DNA from: Pristionchus mayeri
Lineage: Eukaryota; Nematoda; Chromadorea; Rhabditida; Neodiplogasteridae
Direction: 5' to 3'
NCBI GenBank assembly: GCA_036245805.1
Contig: BTRK01000006.1
Location: forward strand, 24,646,365-24,710,364
Length of the DNA stretch: 64,000 nucleotides
Position 1 is the first letter of the stretch. Every line of letters starts with the position of its first letter. The position numbers were made by a program, and so were the translations under genes. Shown here in pieces: positions 22,552 through 34,464 of the stretch. The notes below the pieces were generated by a model. That model did not search any database and was not told where the DNA came from. It saw nothing but the letters and a program-made list of their open reading frames with translations.

Positions 22552-25500
22552 ATGAGACTACTTCTTCCTCTCCTTCTCGTCGTTCTCCAATCCCTTCTCA
22601 CTCTTTCGACTTCCCGTGGAGAGGAAGGAGATCTCTCTGTCACTCTCGTCAAGATCTCCCAAAGGGGATCCATCCCTTCTGATTCCTCTCCTCTCACGAA
22701 AGAGGAGGAGAAGACCTGCGAGGAGGCCAAACCATGCTCCCCCGGATTGATTCTCCCCGTATGGCAGCCACAGGTACACAATCACATTCACTATGATGGT
22801 ATGAAGGAGGAAATGATTAGAGATCGAATTGGTCTATGATTGTTTGCCTCGTGAAGTGATTCTCTCCTCACCCAGAACGGTCTTTCCGTCATGGAGAAGG
22901 CCATCCGGGTAGTCGTCTATCTCGTCGCCATGTTCTACATGTTCTTTGGAGTTTCCATCGTTGCCGATAGGTGAGAGTCATCCTGAGTAGATCACCCAAG
23001 GGGTTGCAACTCTTCTCTCGAGTAATTGACCGTCGAGGCATTGGATTGCAGATTCATGTCGGCCATCGAAGTGATTACTTCCCAAGAGAAGTCAGTGAAG
23101 ATGAAGAAGGTCACGGGGGAATCGTACACCATTCTCATTCGAGTCTGGAATGAGACTGTCTCCAATCTGACTCTCATGGCTCTGGGTGAGAATGAGATTT
23201 TCCAATCACTCATTGTCCTCCTTCGCAGGTTCTTCCGCTCCCGAGATTCTCCTCTCTGTCATCGAGATATTCGGAAACAACTTCGAAGCAGGTACGGTGT
23301 CAATGGGAACGATCGGTGAAGTACCGTACTCTATAGGTGATCTCGGTCCTAGCACGATCGTCGGATCGGCGGCCTTCAATCTCTTCATCATCATTGCAAT
23401 TTGCATCTGGGTACGGTAGTTGACTCTCAGCAATTACTGGAGTGTCAATTGCAGTCGATTCCTTCGAAGGAAGTGCGGAGAATCGAGCACAACGACGTAT
23501 TCTGGTAATCCTCGAGAGAGATTATTTACATATCTTCGACTAGAAAGATACCTTGTGATGATGTCCTTGCCTTCCGAATGATTTCCTCCCTCAGGGTAAC
23601 TGCAATCTGGGCGACTTTCGCCTACTTCTGGCTCTATTTGATCCTCTGCGTCTTCTCCCCCAATGTCATTGAGGTGAGTATGGGCACAAATAAATCAGAG
23701 ATTAGAGCTCAAGCGTTGATTTTCTTTTGAATTTTATATAAGTATCGATAAAAATGGTGGTTATTGCAAGGTGTGGGAGGGAGTGCTGACGTTCCTCTTC
23801 TTCCCTCTCACTGTCCTCTCTGCCTACTTCATGGATCAGTACTCGGGGACATTCGGACAGAGACTATTCACAGGTATCGTCATTACTTACCACTTCCTAT
23901 ACTTCCATCAGCCAGTATCTACCGTATATGAAAATTAATGATTGAGGGGCGATCAATTCCTTCCGTCGCACTGATCGAAGATCTCCCCGTTCCCCCACCA
24001 GAGAATTCACCAAGGCTGATTCAAGTGTCGAGAATGGGACTGATGACCATCGGTGAGAAGCCCTTCCCTTCCCCCTCTCCCTCCTCCCTCCCTTCCTTCC
24101 ACTCTCACCTCCACTTCTCTTCAGCCACTCGCTCCTCTCACAGAACATCGACCCAGATGCGATTGCCTTCGAGAAGCATCGACGAGAGTATCTGGAGGTA
24201 AGAGAGGACTCTCCTCATTCATAACTGAATCTATCAAGGAATACTCGTATATGACTTGATGTGCATGCTCGAACAATTATTAGAATACTGTTGAATTGTC
24301 AAATAATATCATTTAAAATCGCTTGGTTCTCCAGGTGTTCCGTCAATTGAGAGCTGAGCATCCTGATGCGAACGTTGAAGATCTGGAGAAATTGGCAACT
24401 GAAAGAGTAGTGAAGAACTCGAAGAAGAGTAGAGCATTCTATCGGATACAGGTGAGGAGGAAGAGAGAGAGGAGAGGAGAGGGGGGAGGGGTGGGGGGGG
24501 GGGGGGGGGGAAGGAGAGGAAGGAGAAGGAGGAGGAATCGTGTTGAGGCGACGAGGAAACTGATCGGATCGGGAGATATCACGCAGACCAAATTAAAGAA
24601 GAAGGTAATCGTACACATTCGGATAGCAAACCTTGAATCTCGAAAATCATAAATTCTGAGTAATCCGTTTACTGATGTAATTGAGGCGAAGAAATTGGCA
24701 GAGTCAGAAGCGAAGAAGAACGATTTCGTATCTCTGCAGTAAGTGAGAAGAGAGAGAGAAGAAGGGGAGAATTCCCTTCTAGATTCGACCCCGGCCACTA
24801 CATGTGTCTCGAGAATGTGGGCGATGTCAAAGTGCGAGTGGTGTGCGATCGAGGGACGACGAATCCGAAAAGCACCGTGACCGTCAAATACAAGACGGTC
24901 AGTCGCAACGGAAAAATATTCCCATTCAAATTTCCATAATTGTTTGACCGGATTATACAGATAGCTCATTGGAATTGAAATCGCACTGATGAGTATTATT
25001 CATGGGTGAAATATCAAATGTAAGTGATGTAGGTGGAGGACACTGCTCAGGCGGGATCGGACTTCATCCCCGTCGATGGATTACTCACTTTCCATGAGGG
25101 AGAGACCGAGTAAGATCTTCCATTCGAATTGACTTAGACAATGCTTCCACTTGATACTGGCATAATTCATCTTCAGCAAAAGTTCTTTCTGTTTGAAGAA
25201 TATAGAAGAGCCTGAGTTATGTTGCCTGAGTTAATATAGAAGAGTTATGTTGAATAAATCCTTCCATTCTCAGGAAGGAGATCTCAATCTCCATCGTCGA
25301 CAACGATATCTACGAGGAGGACGAACAATTCATGGTCAAACTCAGTCAGGTGAGATTCCGGACTCGAAATGGTTCCTAATCGCTTCTCTTCCAGTGCCGT
25401 GCCTTCACTTCCTCCCCTCCTGGGGAGATTCCCACTAGACTGGGAGCTGCAGCCACTGCTACTGTCCTGGTATGAGAGAGAGGGAGAGAGAGAGAGGGAG

Positions 25501-27373
25501 AGGGGGAAGGGATGCTCATATTCTCTCCAGATCGTGGACGATGACCATGCGGGCGCATTCGGATTCGAGAACGAGAAGTACAAAGTGCCCGAGAGCAAGG
25601 GATTGTTCATCGTCGAGGTGAGTATTCACGAGAAGAACGAGAAGACTCCCCCCCCCCTCTCTCTGCAGGTTCTTCGAACTCGCGGTGCACGAGGATCGGT
25701 CTCGATTCCCTACAAGACTGTGGATGGAATGGCGAAAGCAGTGAAGGACTACATTCCTCAAGAAGGAGTTCTCACTTTCGCAGACAATCAGAGCAGGTAG
25801 TAGACACTGTCAACCAATCGATTGAGATCATTTTGAAGTGCCGAAATTCGAATCGAAATCATCAATGATGATGAATACGAGAAGAACGAAGACTTCACAA
25901 TCGAATTGGGAGATCCAATCTGGCATCGAGATGAGACTGAATTCAAGGATGAGAAGGTGAGATAAGAAAGGGGGAAGAGATGGAGAGGAGTGCATTCAGG
26001 AAGCATTGGAAGGAAGACCTGTCCTGTCCGCCATCAAGAGATGCAAAGTGTTCATCACTGAGGACAAGGAGTTCAAGGTATTCTTGAATTTCCACGCTGA
26101 TACACTGGTGTGATCGATACTGAACGAAGTCCTTCATCTCCATTGCCTCTTTCCTTTGCAGTCCTTCGTGGACAAAATGCTGGTGAATGCGAATACTTCT
26201 CTGATGGTGGGAACTTCATCGTGGAAACAACAGTTCGAAGAAGCATTCAATATGGATGAAGGTGAGAGAGGAGAGGAGAGGGAGGGAGTGCAATCATTAA
26301 TCAAGTAATGACTAATTGTGAGATGGCGACGGCGAGATCACAACTCGCGAGCGAGTGATGCACTTCATTTCCCTCCCTTGGAAACTCATCTTCGCCACTA
26401 TCCCTCCCACTGACTACGCCAATGGTCAGTCACTAGATATATGGGGGGATCGAAGAGTCGTTCCTTCTCTCACCCTCTCTCTCTCTCTCTCTCTCTGCAG
26501 GTTGGCTGTGCTTCGTGGTTGCAATCTCCATGATTGGTCTGTTGACTGCAGTGATTGGAGATCTCGCCTCTCACTTCGGATGCACACTCGGAATCAAGGT
26601 AAGCGGCATTCAGATGCTACTCATCTTTTTTCTCCCAAGTCGATACATTCAAGAATAGAGTACGAATTGTCATTTTTCTTACAGGATTCGGTGACGGCGA
26701 TTTCATTGGTGGCAATGGGTACCTCCATTCCTGGTGAGTCTCCCCACTCCCCACCCCCCCCCCCCCCTCTTCCTTCTCTCCAACCTCTCTCTCCCATTCA
26801 GATACCTTCGCCTCTCGCACAGCAGCAATGCAGGATTCGACTGCCGATTCATCGATCGTCAATGTGACTGGTGAGTTCCTCTCCCTCTTCCCTCCCTTTC
26901 CTCTCCTCTCAGGTTCGAATGCCGTCAATGTCTTCCTTGGTATCGGCATTGCATGGGCGATAGCTGCCATCTACCACAAGATCAATGGAACCCCTGGGGG
27001 ATTCAAGTATGTCTCCTTTCCTCTCCTCCCTTCATCTTCTTCCTCCTCTCAGAGTCAATGCGGGATCACTCGCGTTCTCAGTCACTCTCTTCATCATCGG
27101 ATCCATTATCTGCATTGGTCTACTACAGTATAGAAGGTGAGTCTCCCTCCCCCCTCCCTTCATCTCTCTCCCTATTCATTCAGATTCAATCGCAAGGTGG
27201 GCGGAGAATTGGGAGGTCCGATGGGATGCAAGATTCTCTCAGTCATGGTACGATTTTTTAAAATCTCTCCCGAATGGAAAAGAATGGTGAATTCTCAGAT
27301 CTTCTTCTCAGTATGGATAATGTACCTTCTCTTTTCGACCCTCGAGGCATATTGCGTCCTTCCCTCCTTCTGA
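22552..27373 (+). CDS. Na+/Ca2+ exchanger, SLC8/NCX type with Calx-beta domains
   Basis: Plasma-membrane antiporter expected to extrude Ca2+ in exchange for Na+. The first exon (22552-22773) encodes a signal peptide ([16 protein letters not shown]). The alpha-1 repeat carries [19 protein letters not shown] (23052-23291). A cytoplasmic loop follows, with [19 protein letters not shown] and the XIP-distal helix [11 protein letters not shown]. Two Calx-beta domains (about 24783-25435 and 25530-26060) have the acidic Ca2+-binding loops [11 protein letters not shown] and [11 protein letters not shown]. The alpha-2 repeat reads [17 protein letters not shown] (from about 26688), then [19 protein letters not shown]. 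The last exon (27299-27373) encodes a membrane helix ending [10 protein letters not shown]. About 20 exons were seen; the loop segment near 23940-24055 is uncertain. Domain order is that of animal NCX. Nematodes have several ncx paralogues, so no symbol is given. Confidence 0.93.
24493..24510. repeat. Poly(G) tract
   Basis: Eighteen consecutive G residues within a G/A-rich intron of the exchanger gene, between the exon ending FYRIQ (about 24450) and the exon starting ATRKLIG (about 24549). Confidence 0.95.
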
Positions 27374-28264
27374 ACCCCTTCTCCTTCTCTTCCTTCTCAT
27401 TCTCTACGGTCCCCTCTAGTGATAGACCTTAGTGATATGGAACCGATTACTTCTCTGGGTCTTGCCACGATAGTCGAGGATACTGTATTTCCCTGTTCCT
27501 CTCTCATACTTCCCATTCTGCCCCAACACGAGGTACGATCACAAGCTCATTTCCGATTCCCTCTTCATCTCTTCAGTTATCCCACTCTCTCATCTTCAGA
27601 AATCGACGAAATAGCGAGAGAACTTTTTATTTCTCCTTCCTCCTCCTTCGCTTATTCCTCTCATCTACGGTCTCTCTCCTGCTAACGAAATTCCTTCTTT
27701 GATTCACTTCTGTCGTTCAATTTCGACATTTGTCATTCCATTGTACTGATAAACTTTCCTTCCCTTTTAGCGCTGCTCCGCACTCTATCAATAGCTTTCA
27801 TTTTTTTTCATTTCTAAGAGTAAAATAGGGAAGTTTTGTTACTGGTAGATCTGTGTACATCATCTACTATTAATCATCGGCAGATCGATTTCCTCGGGAT
27901 ACTGAAAATTTGTAAATAATATATTTTCCACTTGTAAGAAAAGGTATGAATTACAACTTCATAACTAATTTTAACAAATCAAGTCTTTATTATGATTAGC
28001 TAGTAACGAGTTTGATAAAAATATGGCAAATAGGAAAGTGATATATCAATTGCACTTCAAGCATAGCGGGGAAGACATTGCAAGGAAAGTAAATATCAAT
28101 AGAATAAATTAAATTAATTATAAAAAATTCACCGTAGTACCCGAATAACAATTATATAATACTAATACTCTACAAAGTATTAACTCGCTTGCACAAGAAT
28201 GGTTATTGCAACCTTAGTACAAATTGTTCATCTCTAAAAAGGAATGAAAAGAGTGACAAATGAG
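27374..28264. other. Convergent spacer between exchanger and SLC37 genes
   Basis: The two flanking genes end toward each other here. The first part is pyrimidine-rich and the part from about 27780 to 28230 is AT-rich, as expected for two 3' UTRs. No exon, RNA gene or repeat was recognised. Confidence 0.5.
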
Positions 28265-29036
28265 TCAGGAGTCACTTCCTGAGGAACTCGGGGGATCACT
28301 CGTGGATTCAGTGATTAGGGAAGATTGAGTGCTTGCTACTGAAGGGATGGAAGGACTATCGATGGAGATCACCGTCACTCTATGGTATATGGTAGGTACT
28401 CTAGTCTTCATGGGAGTCCTCCGACTCTCCTCCGACCAAGAGGGGCGCTGCTTCGGGGCGAAATCTACGACGCATTCCTTTGACGTCCAGAATGGCCCGA
28501 TTGAGGATGCAGAGACATGCGAGAGCATTCTGAAGGGATCCATCCATCGACCACGAAGAGAGAAGAGAGACCAGAGAAGGAGAGAACTGACCAGAAGAAT
28601 GAATAGATAGAAGACTGCCTGCCATCCGAATGCAAGCTGCACCACTGGGATGAGGAACTGACCAAGGGCCGATCCCACGGAGCCGGAACCATCGATCAGA
28701 CCAGAGACTGTGCACATTGCCTGCACATTTCACTTTGTGGATAATGCCGAATGGAGTAGTTCGATTCAAACTGAGAGACAATTAATAGATGAGATACCGA
28801 GTGACATTAACCTTCTTCTTCTAAAGATCGTCGTCGTAGAACAAGTAAGAGTAATAACGGGGAGGGGGTGAGAAGAATAAGCATACTTTGCTATTGCCCG
28901 CGAGACACGGCTGACTACCCAGATCGATGGAGACTGATCCTACGACGAGGTTGTACGGGCCAGAGACTGTCACTCCCACTGCCGTCATCACCAACGCATT
29001 GAGGAACATGTGAGGACCCACCTGGAGAACATCCAT

Positions 29037-29084
<48 letters not shown>

Positions 29085-31462
29085 CTTAGAACTACTTAGA
29101 GGCCTATTGCATAACCGTCATAATTCTCATTCTAAAAAGAGAGGGGAAATACGGAAGGAGTATAAGCACGTTTCAGTATCATAAATTTGGAAAATCTGAG
29201 CTGACATTTGAGTAGAGGAAGAGAGTTCCGAGTGAGCATCCGACCATGGCCACGATCAGAGGAGAACGACAACCCATTCGGTCCTGCCAATTACATGCAT
29301 AGGGGATAACGCATTACGAGGAAAGGAGCAGTTGAGTGTATGCATAGTGCTAAATGACCGATGTAAAATATGAGTGGAGGTGGAAAAGAAGTAAAAGGGC
29401 GGAACCGATATGTATCCTCCAGCGACGCTTCCAATTATTCCTCCGATATCGTACCAGATGGCCAGTTTGTCAGCCTCGGACTCGTCCCATTTGTACGCCT
29501 GCATATTCTCTATCTTCTGATAACTCGAGATATACAGCAGAGTTTGTATGTTGAATCATGAATGAATTTCATTGTCATTTTAAAGACAATTTTCATAAAT
29601 TTTCAACAGGTAAGTTTAAACAAGTAATGTAAGACGGGATGGTGTAAAATAGTGAACCTCGGTGAGATACATGGGCAGCCAGAAGAAGAAAGCGTAGTTG
29701 ACCAGCTTGAGACAGGCGTTGCACAGGCAGTACTCAAGAGATAGATATTAGGGTTGGCACCTTTGACAAAAAAAACCATAGACGGAGTAAAGAGAAATAA
29801 GGTTTCGGGTGGTTGAGAGAACAGGTTCTGTATCTTTCGGGATTGGATTGAAGCGAAATTAAATTCATTCTTTTTCTTAAAACACGGTCCAGATGAACTT
29901 TATGTGTACTATCACGCCTGAGGAAGGGGGGGGGGGTGATGGTCGCGAATTGAGAGGCCGGGGAGGGAATCAGGACGTCGGTAGAGTCGCATTTTTAATA
30001 CGCGATCTTCCCTCCCCGGTCAGCCTCTGGGTGCACGAGACGAAAAGTTTTTTAAATAGATTATTTCGAGCCCACGATTTCACCGATAGCCTGCGGAACG
30101 AGGACTGACCATGAGTACTCCTGGGAGAAGAAGGGCCTTCCACATACTGATCGGCTCCCCCTCATCCTCATCCGAATGACTGCATTGAGAATATAATTAT
30201 GGAGTGAGATATATCAGGGATGAATAGAAGCAATTGTAATATGATATGTACATAAAAGTAGTCCAATATATGCTTCAAATGAAAGATGGCAAGATAAGAT
30301 AACAGATCCCACCTCACTCCCCTCTCCTCCTCGTCTTCCGTCCTACTCTTGGGCTTCGAATCGATGGCAGTCATCACTACAATCGCCCCAATGGAGATGA
30401 GAATCGAATTGAGCAGGAAAGTGTCCTGCAACGAATCCATTTGATGGCAAGAAAGGAAGTATGGATTATAAGCATCTCAGTCCATATCAGTGTAAACTAG
30501 AACGTTCAGTACTAAATAGTGGAATTATTACCTCGTATCCGAAGGGCAGAACGATGCCAGTGAGAATGCTTCCCAATATGTTTCCCACTGGTTGACAGGC
30601 TGCCCACAATCCCATCACGAAGCCTCGATTTCCCGCGCCGAACCAATTCGCCTGCAAAGAAAGTAGGATTATAGTATCAATAAAAGTGAAAAAGAGCAGT
30701 TGATATGCCTCCTTCTCCATTGGACTCACCATAATGGCGACCTCACTGGGCCATCCACAGGCTTGCACCAGACCGAAGAGGATGTATGTCACTGCGTAGT
30801 AGGGGATGGAGTAGAGATGGAACCACACGGGGATCGCCCCGAAGCATGTCAACTGGAAGAGAGAGATGAGGGGGAGGAGAGTGCAGACAGGACTCACAGT
30901 GATAGCTGATCCGACCATTCCCGCAGCGATGACATACTTGGGATTGAGACGATCTCCAAGCCATCCCCAGAAGAAGAGAGCCTGAGGAGGAGGAAGTAAG
31001 TTGACTGAGGGCTATTTAGGAAACATAGAGAGGAGGGGAAAGGGAACCAACAGAAGCGTATGCAGCCATGAAGAGAGCATCGAGAGTGCCAAGGAAGGAC
31101 TTGGCGTCTGCCTCGTTAGAGAAGAAGGGCTGTCATGAGAACCATCTTATTCCACAGAATACTATTAATCCATAATATATATTTCCAATTCACAATGAAA
31201 GATGTGCACACTGGCAACGTCTCCTTCCTCTTCCCTCTCCCTCCTCACCTCATGGGTATCGTTCCTCATCCAATCTGCAGTCATCGTCGACTTCACTCCA
31301 CTCATCGTCTTGCGTGCAGAGTGATAGAGTGCATAACTGAAAATAGCCAGATATCGATCCCATTCCCCCCCCCCCCCCAAAGGACTTCTCCTCCTCTTTC
31401 TCATACCTCACGAATGTGACGGCGAATACGAGTAACTTCTGATTGACCCTCCATCGGGCCAT
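28265..31462 (-). CDS. SLC37-type sugar-phosphate/phosphate antiporter (MFS)
   Basis: About thirteen minus-strand exons encode a 12-helix major-facilitator protein of the SLC37 family (glucose-6-phosphate or glycerol-3-phosphate exchange, usually in the ER membrane). The start exon (MARWRVNQKLLVFAVTF) begins at 31462. Next come YHSARKTMSGVKS (about 31347-31250), SFLGTLDALFMAAYA, LFFWGWLGDRLNPK, FGLVQACGWPSEVAIM, NRGFVMGLWAACQPVGNI (30653-30533), a cytoplasmic loop with TEDEERG, KLVNYAFFFWLPMYLTE (about 29736-29658), YDIGGIIGSVAGG, DRMGCRSPLIVAMVG, LMTAVGV-type helix VMTAVGVTVSGPYNLV, and GLIDGSGSVGSALGQFLIP in the last long exon (28720-28265). These blocks occur in the family order. The C-terminal ~60 residues are Ser/Thr/Pro-rich; an alternative frame there ends in acidic residues, so the exact C-terminus is uncertain. 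Substrate is inferred from family. Confidence 0.85.
29042..29081. repeat. (CT)n microsatellite
   Basis: About 20 CT units directly beside the acceptor side of an SLC37 exon. On the coding strand it reads as (AG)n just upstream of the exon that starts near 29042. Confidence 0.9.
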
Positions 31463-32674
31463 CGTGCAGAAGGAAGAAGAGCAGGGAAGGAGACAGAGGA
31501 GAGAGGAGGAGAGACGGAAGAGGGGATGGAGGAGGGAAGGCACCTTAAGGATAGATACCATCTCATGAGATTGAAGGATCTAGATAAAAGGGAGAGCTTG
31601 GTCACTTCTGCAATCCCCACCCGACATCCACCTACTCTCTGTCGTGGATGAATCATAGAAGCTGCCAACGAAGAAATAGAGACAGACAGAAAGAATGGAG
31701 GAGTCAAAAAGGATGAGAGAAGGACGAGATTGCCAAACGATGAAGAGGATAAATAGCCATACAGGTGGCACAAACAATGATCGGCAAGAGACTCATCGAG
31801 TAAGAGCACTTCTTCACTAGTGAAAAATCGGGCGAACTTAAGACATTTTCATATTTGCTAGATCACCACATATTACAATATATCTTTTAAAAGTGATCGA
31901 TTTCTAATTAAGTATCTACTTAAGTGACCTTAGACTTAACCAGCAACATTACACGAAAGGATGTAACTGACAAAAACAATGTCCACATAGCTACGCGTAG
32001 GAGAAGAGAAGAGAGTAAACGAGAGGGAGAGAGCAACGAGGAAGATTTCTCAATGCCCCAAACTACGTTTGTCGCGTCTTCTCATTGCCATCAATATATT
32101 GACTACACCTACATTTTCACTTAACAAAAAAACATGCATCTAAAAGTAAGCACGAGATTCGACAAATGCAGCAGAAAATTAGATATTTGGAATGGTAGAT
32201 CAAGTGGGTCCTACGGTCAAAAACGCTCACTCAGTCTGTGAACATATCGTCTCTCACTGATAGGGTTTATCAATGGTGTCCTCACAGTGAATGTCTCTCC
32301 TACTCACCCTCTCTCTCGTTTCTGGAAAGAAAGAACTACACTAGATAAGAGAGATATGGTCTCCATCTATCTGCGTGATTTTCCAATTCAAAATACTACG
32401 CAGAAGAAACAAGGAACACAGTCTCTGGTAAAGTAGACACTAATAGTATCAACAAGATTGCGTGATAGCTTCATGTCGGACACGAACCGTGTAGTCTGCC
32501 AATGAAAATCACAAAAGGGGAATGTACTTTATCGAAACAATGATTGATAGATTGATAGGGAAATATGCAAACAACAGCTGGAAAATCGATCGAACGTGAA
32601 CAAGTATAGGGGCTGAGACAATTATTCATAGGAGAACCTACGATCAATTAATGAAAGTAAGTGGGGGAAGGTAA
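31463..32674. other. Spacer between SLC37 and CWC15 genes
   Basis: It should contain the promoter and 5' UTR of the SLC37 gene and the 3' UTR of the CWC15 gene, both on the minus strand. No additional exon or repeat was recognised. Confidence 0.5.
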
Positions 32675-33838
32675 TTATTTGACATATCTATCCATGAACT
32701 TGCGATGGAATTCCGATCGAATAGCGTCGTTGATGAAATTTGCTTCTTTTTTCTCGTCTTGACCTAAAAAAGCCAAAAAATAAATTTTGAGTTGCTAATA
32801 TTGGACGATACTTTGATAGACAGAAGAAGATGAATGAGGAATAGGTGGACTGACCCTTGGCGCAGTTCTTGAAGACGACGTCGTCGTCCCATCGTCTCTT
32901 CACTTTGAATCCTCCTTCGATGTCGGCGGCAGTCGTCAGATTGAGAAGCGGATTGCCCACCAGCACTTGGTCCTTCCTAATCTTCTCCTGAACAAGATAA
33001 TTAATAATATTAAAAAGTACTATTTTAAAGAAAATAATTCAAATGCATGAATTATAGTATGCAATCACCTTCTCTTTCTCTTCCTCTTCGTCCCTTTTCG
33101 CCTTCTCATTCGCCCTCTCCTTCTTGATTTTAGCCAATTCCTCCATCAGTGCTGCAGTGTCGTCCTCGTCCGAATCAGAATCCGAGCCAGAGTTCTAAAT
33201 CGATTGAATGAGTCTGTCTCGAACAGGTAATCCATGAAATTGCAAACAATGAAGTAAATAAGAGGTCCAACCTCCTCATAGGGCTCATCTGCATCGATGG
33301 CGCTCGCCTCGATCTCATCCATGCGAGGACGCTTCGAGGATGACGATCTGTTAATCACTTGTTCGAGATATTAATGATATTATATCGCAAATATCTTGAA
33401 GCAATATATACACAAGGGTAACAAGTTCAGCGTAAAAGACAGCGTACCCTCCGTCCTTGTTCGACTTCTTATCGCGAGTCGAGCGTTCCTTGTCCTCGAG
33501 TTCGCGGCGCAGATCCTACAAAATATGAGCCTAGTCAGGTTCTCAGTTTCAATAATGGAATCGGAGCGGTACATACTCTTCTTCTGAGCTCCTCGCTGGT
33601 TCCCTGACCCGTCTGACGATATTTGAGTGTCTTGTGAGAAGGCATGTCCTTCGAAGAGTACTGCTGAGAGAGTTTCGAGAGATCTCCCTCGGCTCTTCAA
33701 TGGTTTACGTAATCTCTATGCATGGTCCAAACCTTCGCATTATACAAACCCTCGAACCCCGAGTTTCACGAATTTGGGAGCTCACCTTCCAGAGCCTCCT
33801 CTGGCGGGGTTGAATGTCGGACGATGAGCAGTAGTCAT
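32675..33838 (-). CDS. cwc15: CWC15/CWF15 spliceosome-associated protein
   Basis: Component of the Prp19/NTC-associated spliceosome in the nucleus. The protein opens [15 protein letters not shown] (exon 33786-33838), then [20 protein letters not shown] and [15 protein letters not shown] (33577-33694), then [29 protein letters not shown], an acidic run [20 protein letters not shown], a Glu/Lys-rich coiled-coil segment, the hallmark GNPLLNL and [18 protein letters not shown], and the end [13 protein letters not shown] with stop at 32675-32677. Seven exons were seen. Motif order and ends match the conserved family along the whole length, so both the start and the stop are well supported. It is transcribed away from the GINS1 gene, which starts 626 bases to the right. 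Confidence 0.96.
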
Positions 33839-34464
33839 CTTTTGAAAAAAAGAACTATGATTTCATCGATATATCGAGACAGAAAATGTGTTATATGCGT
33901 AGAATTACGAACAACTCGGAAATAGTTTTAAAACAAAGTTGCCTATCACAGTAACGCTCAGAGAACATAATACGCGACAAGTAGCGCGTATTGGAAACAC
34001 TTAGAACCAGAACTAACCTACAAATAGTGTAGAAAAAGAAGAAATAACATTTCGAAGCGCACTTCGAACGAAAATCGCAACTAAAAACGCAAACGCGACA
34101 CGCGACGCTATGACGCGTTAGGTCAAAAGAGCGGAAAATATTTGTACGAGCAACCAATATATTTTTAAAAGTGTATGAAATTAGTTATCCTTGGTTTAAC
34201 TGAAGCATATATGAATATAGTGATTTTTGCGATGTATATATCACGAAACATGTTTCACTATTTTCAATAGCGCACGCATTTCGATATGCAATCCAAAACA
34301 GGTTGAGAATATAATACTTACAGTAGCTGGATTTTCTCCGGAATTTTTGCGCCGGTTCAGGCGCGAATCTTCACGAATTTTTGAAAAGCAACTGTACATT
34401 TTATTTCTCATTTCAGTCTTCGTGTATGCTCATCTTGATCGTACATAATTCAGTGGCACTCATC
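33839..34464. promoter_or_regulatory. Shared intergenic region of two divergent genes
   Basis: The 626 bases between the start codons of CWC15 (minus) and GINS1 (plus) must hold both promoters. The sequence is AT-rich with several CG-containing words near 33960-34120, such as CGCGACACGCGACG. No TATA box or named factor site is claimed. Confidence 0.5.

Noticed and set aside
24323..24652. Arg/Gly-rich extension of the exchanger loop exon
   Set aside because: It reads through an intron made of G/A-rich sequence and an 18-base G run; the exchanger frame resumes only after the next acceptor.
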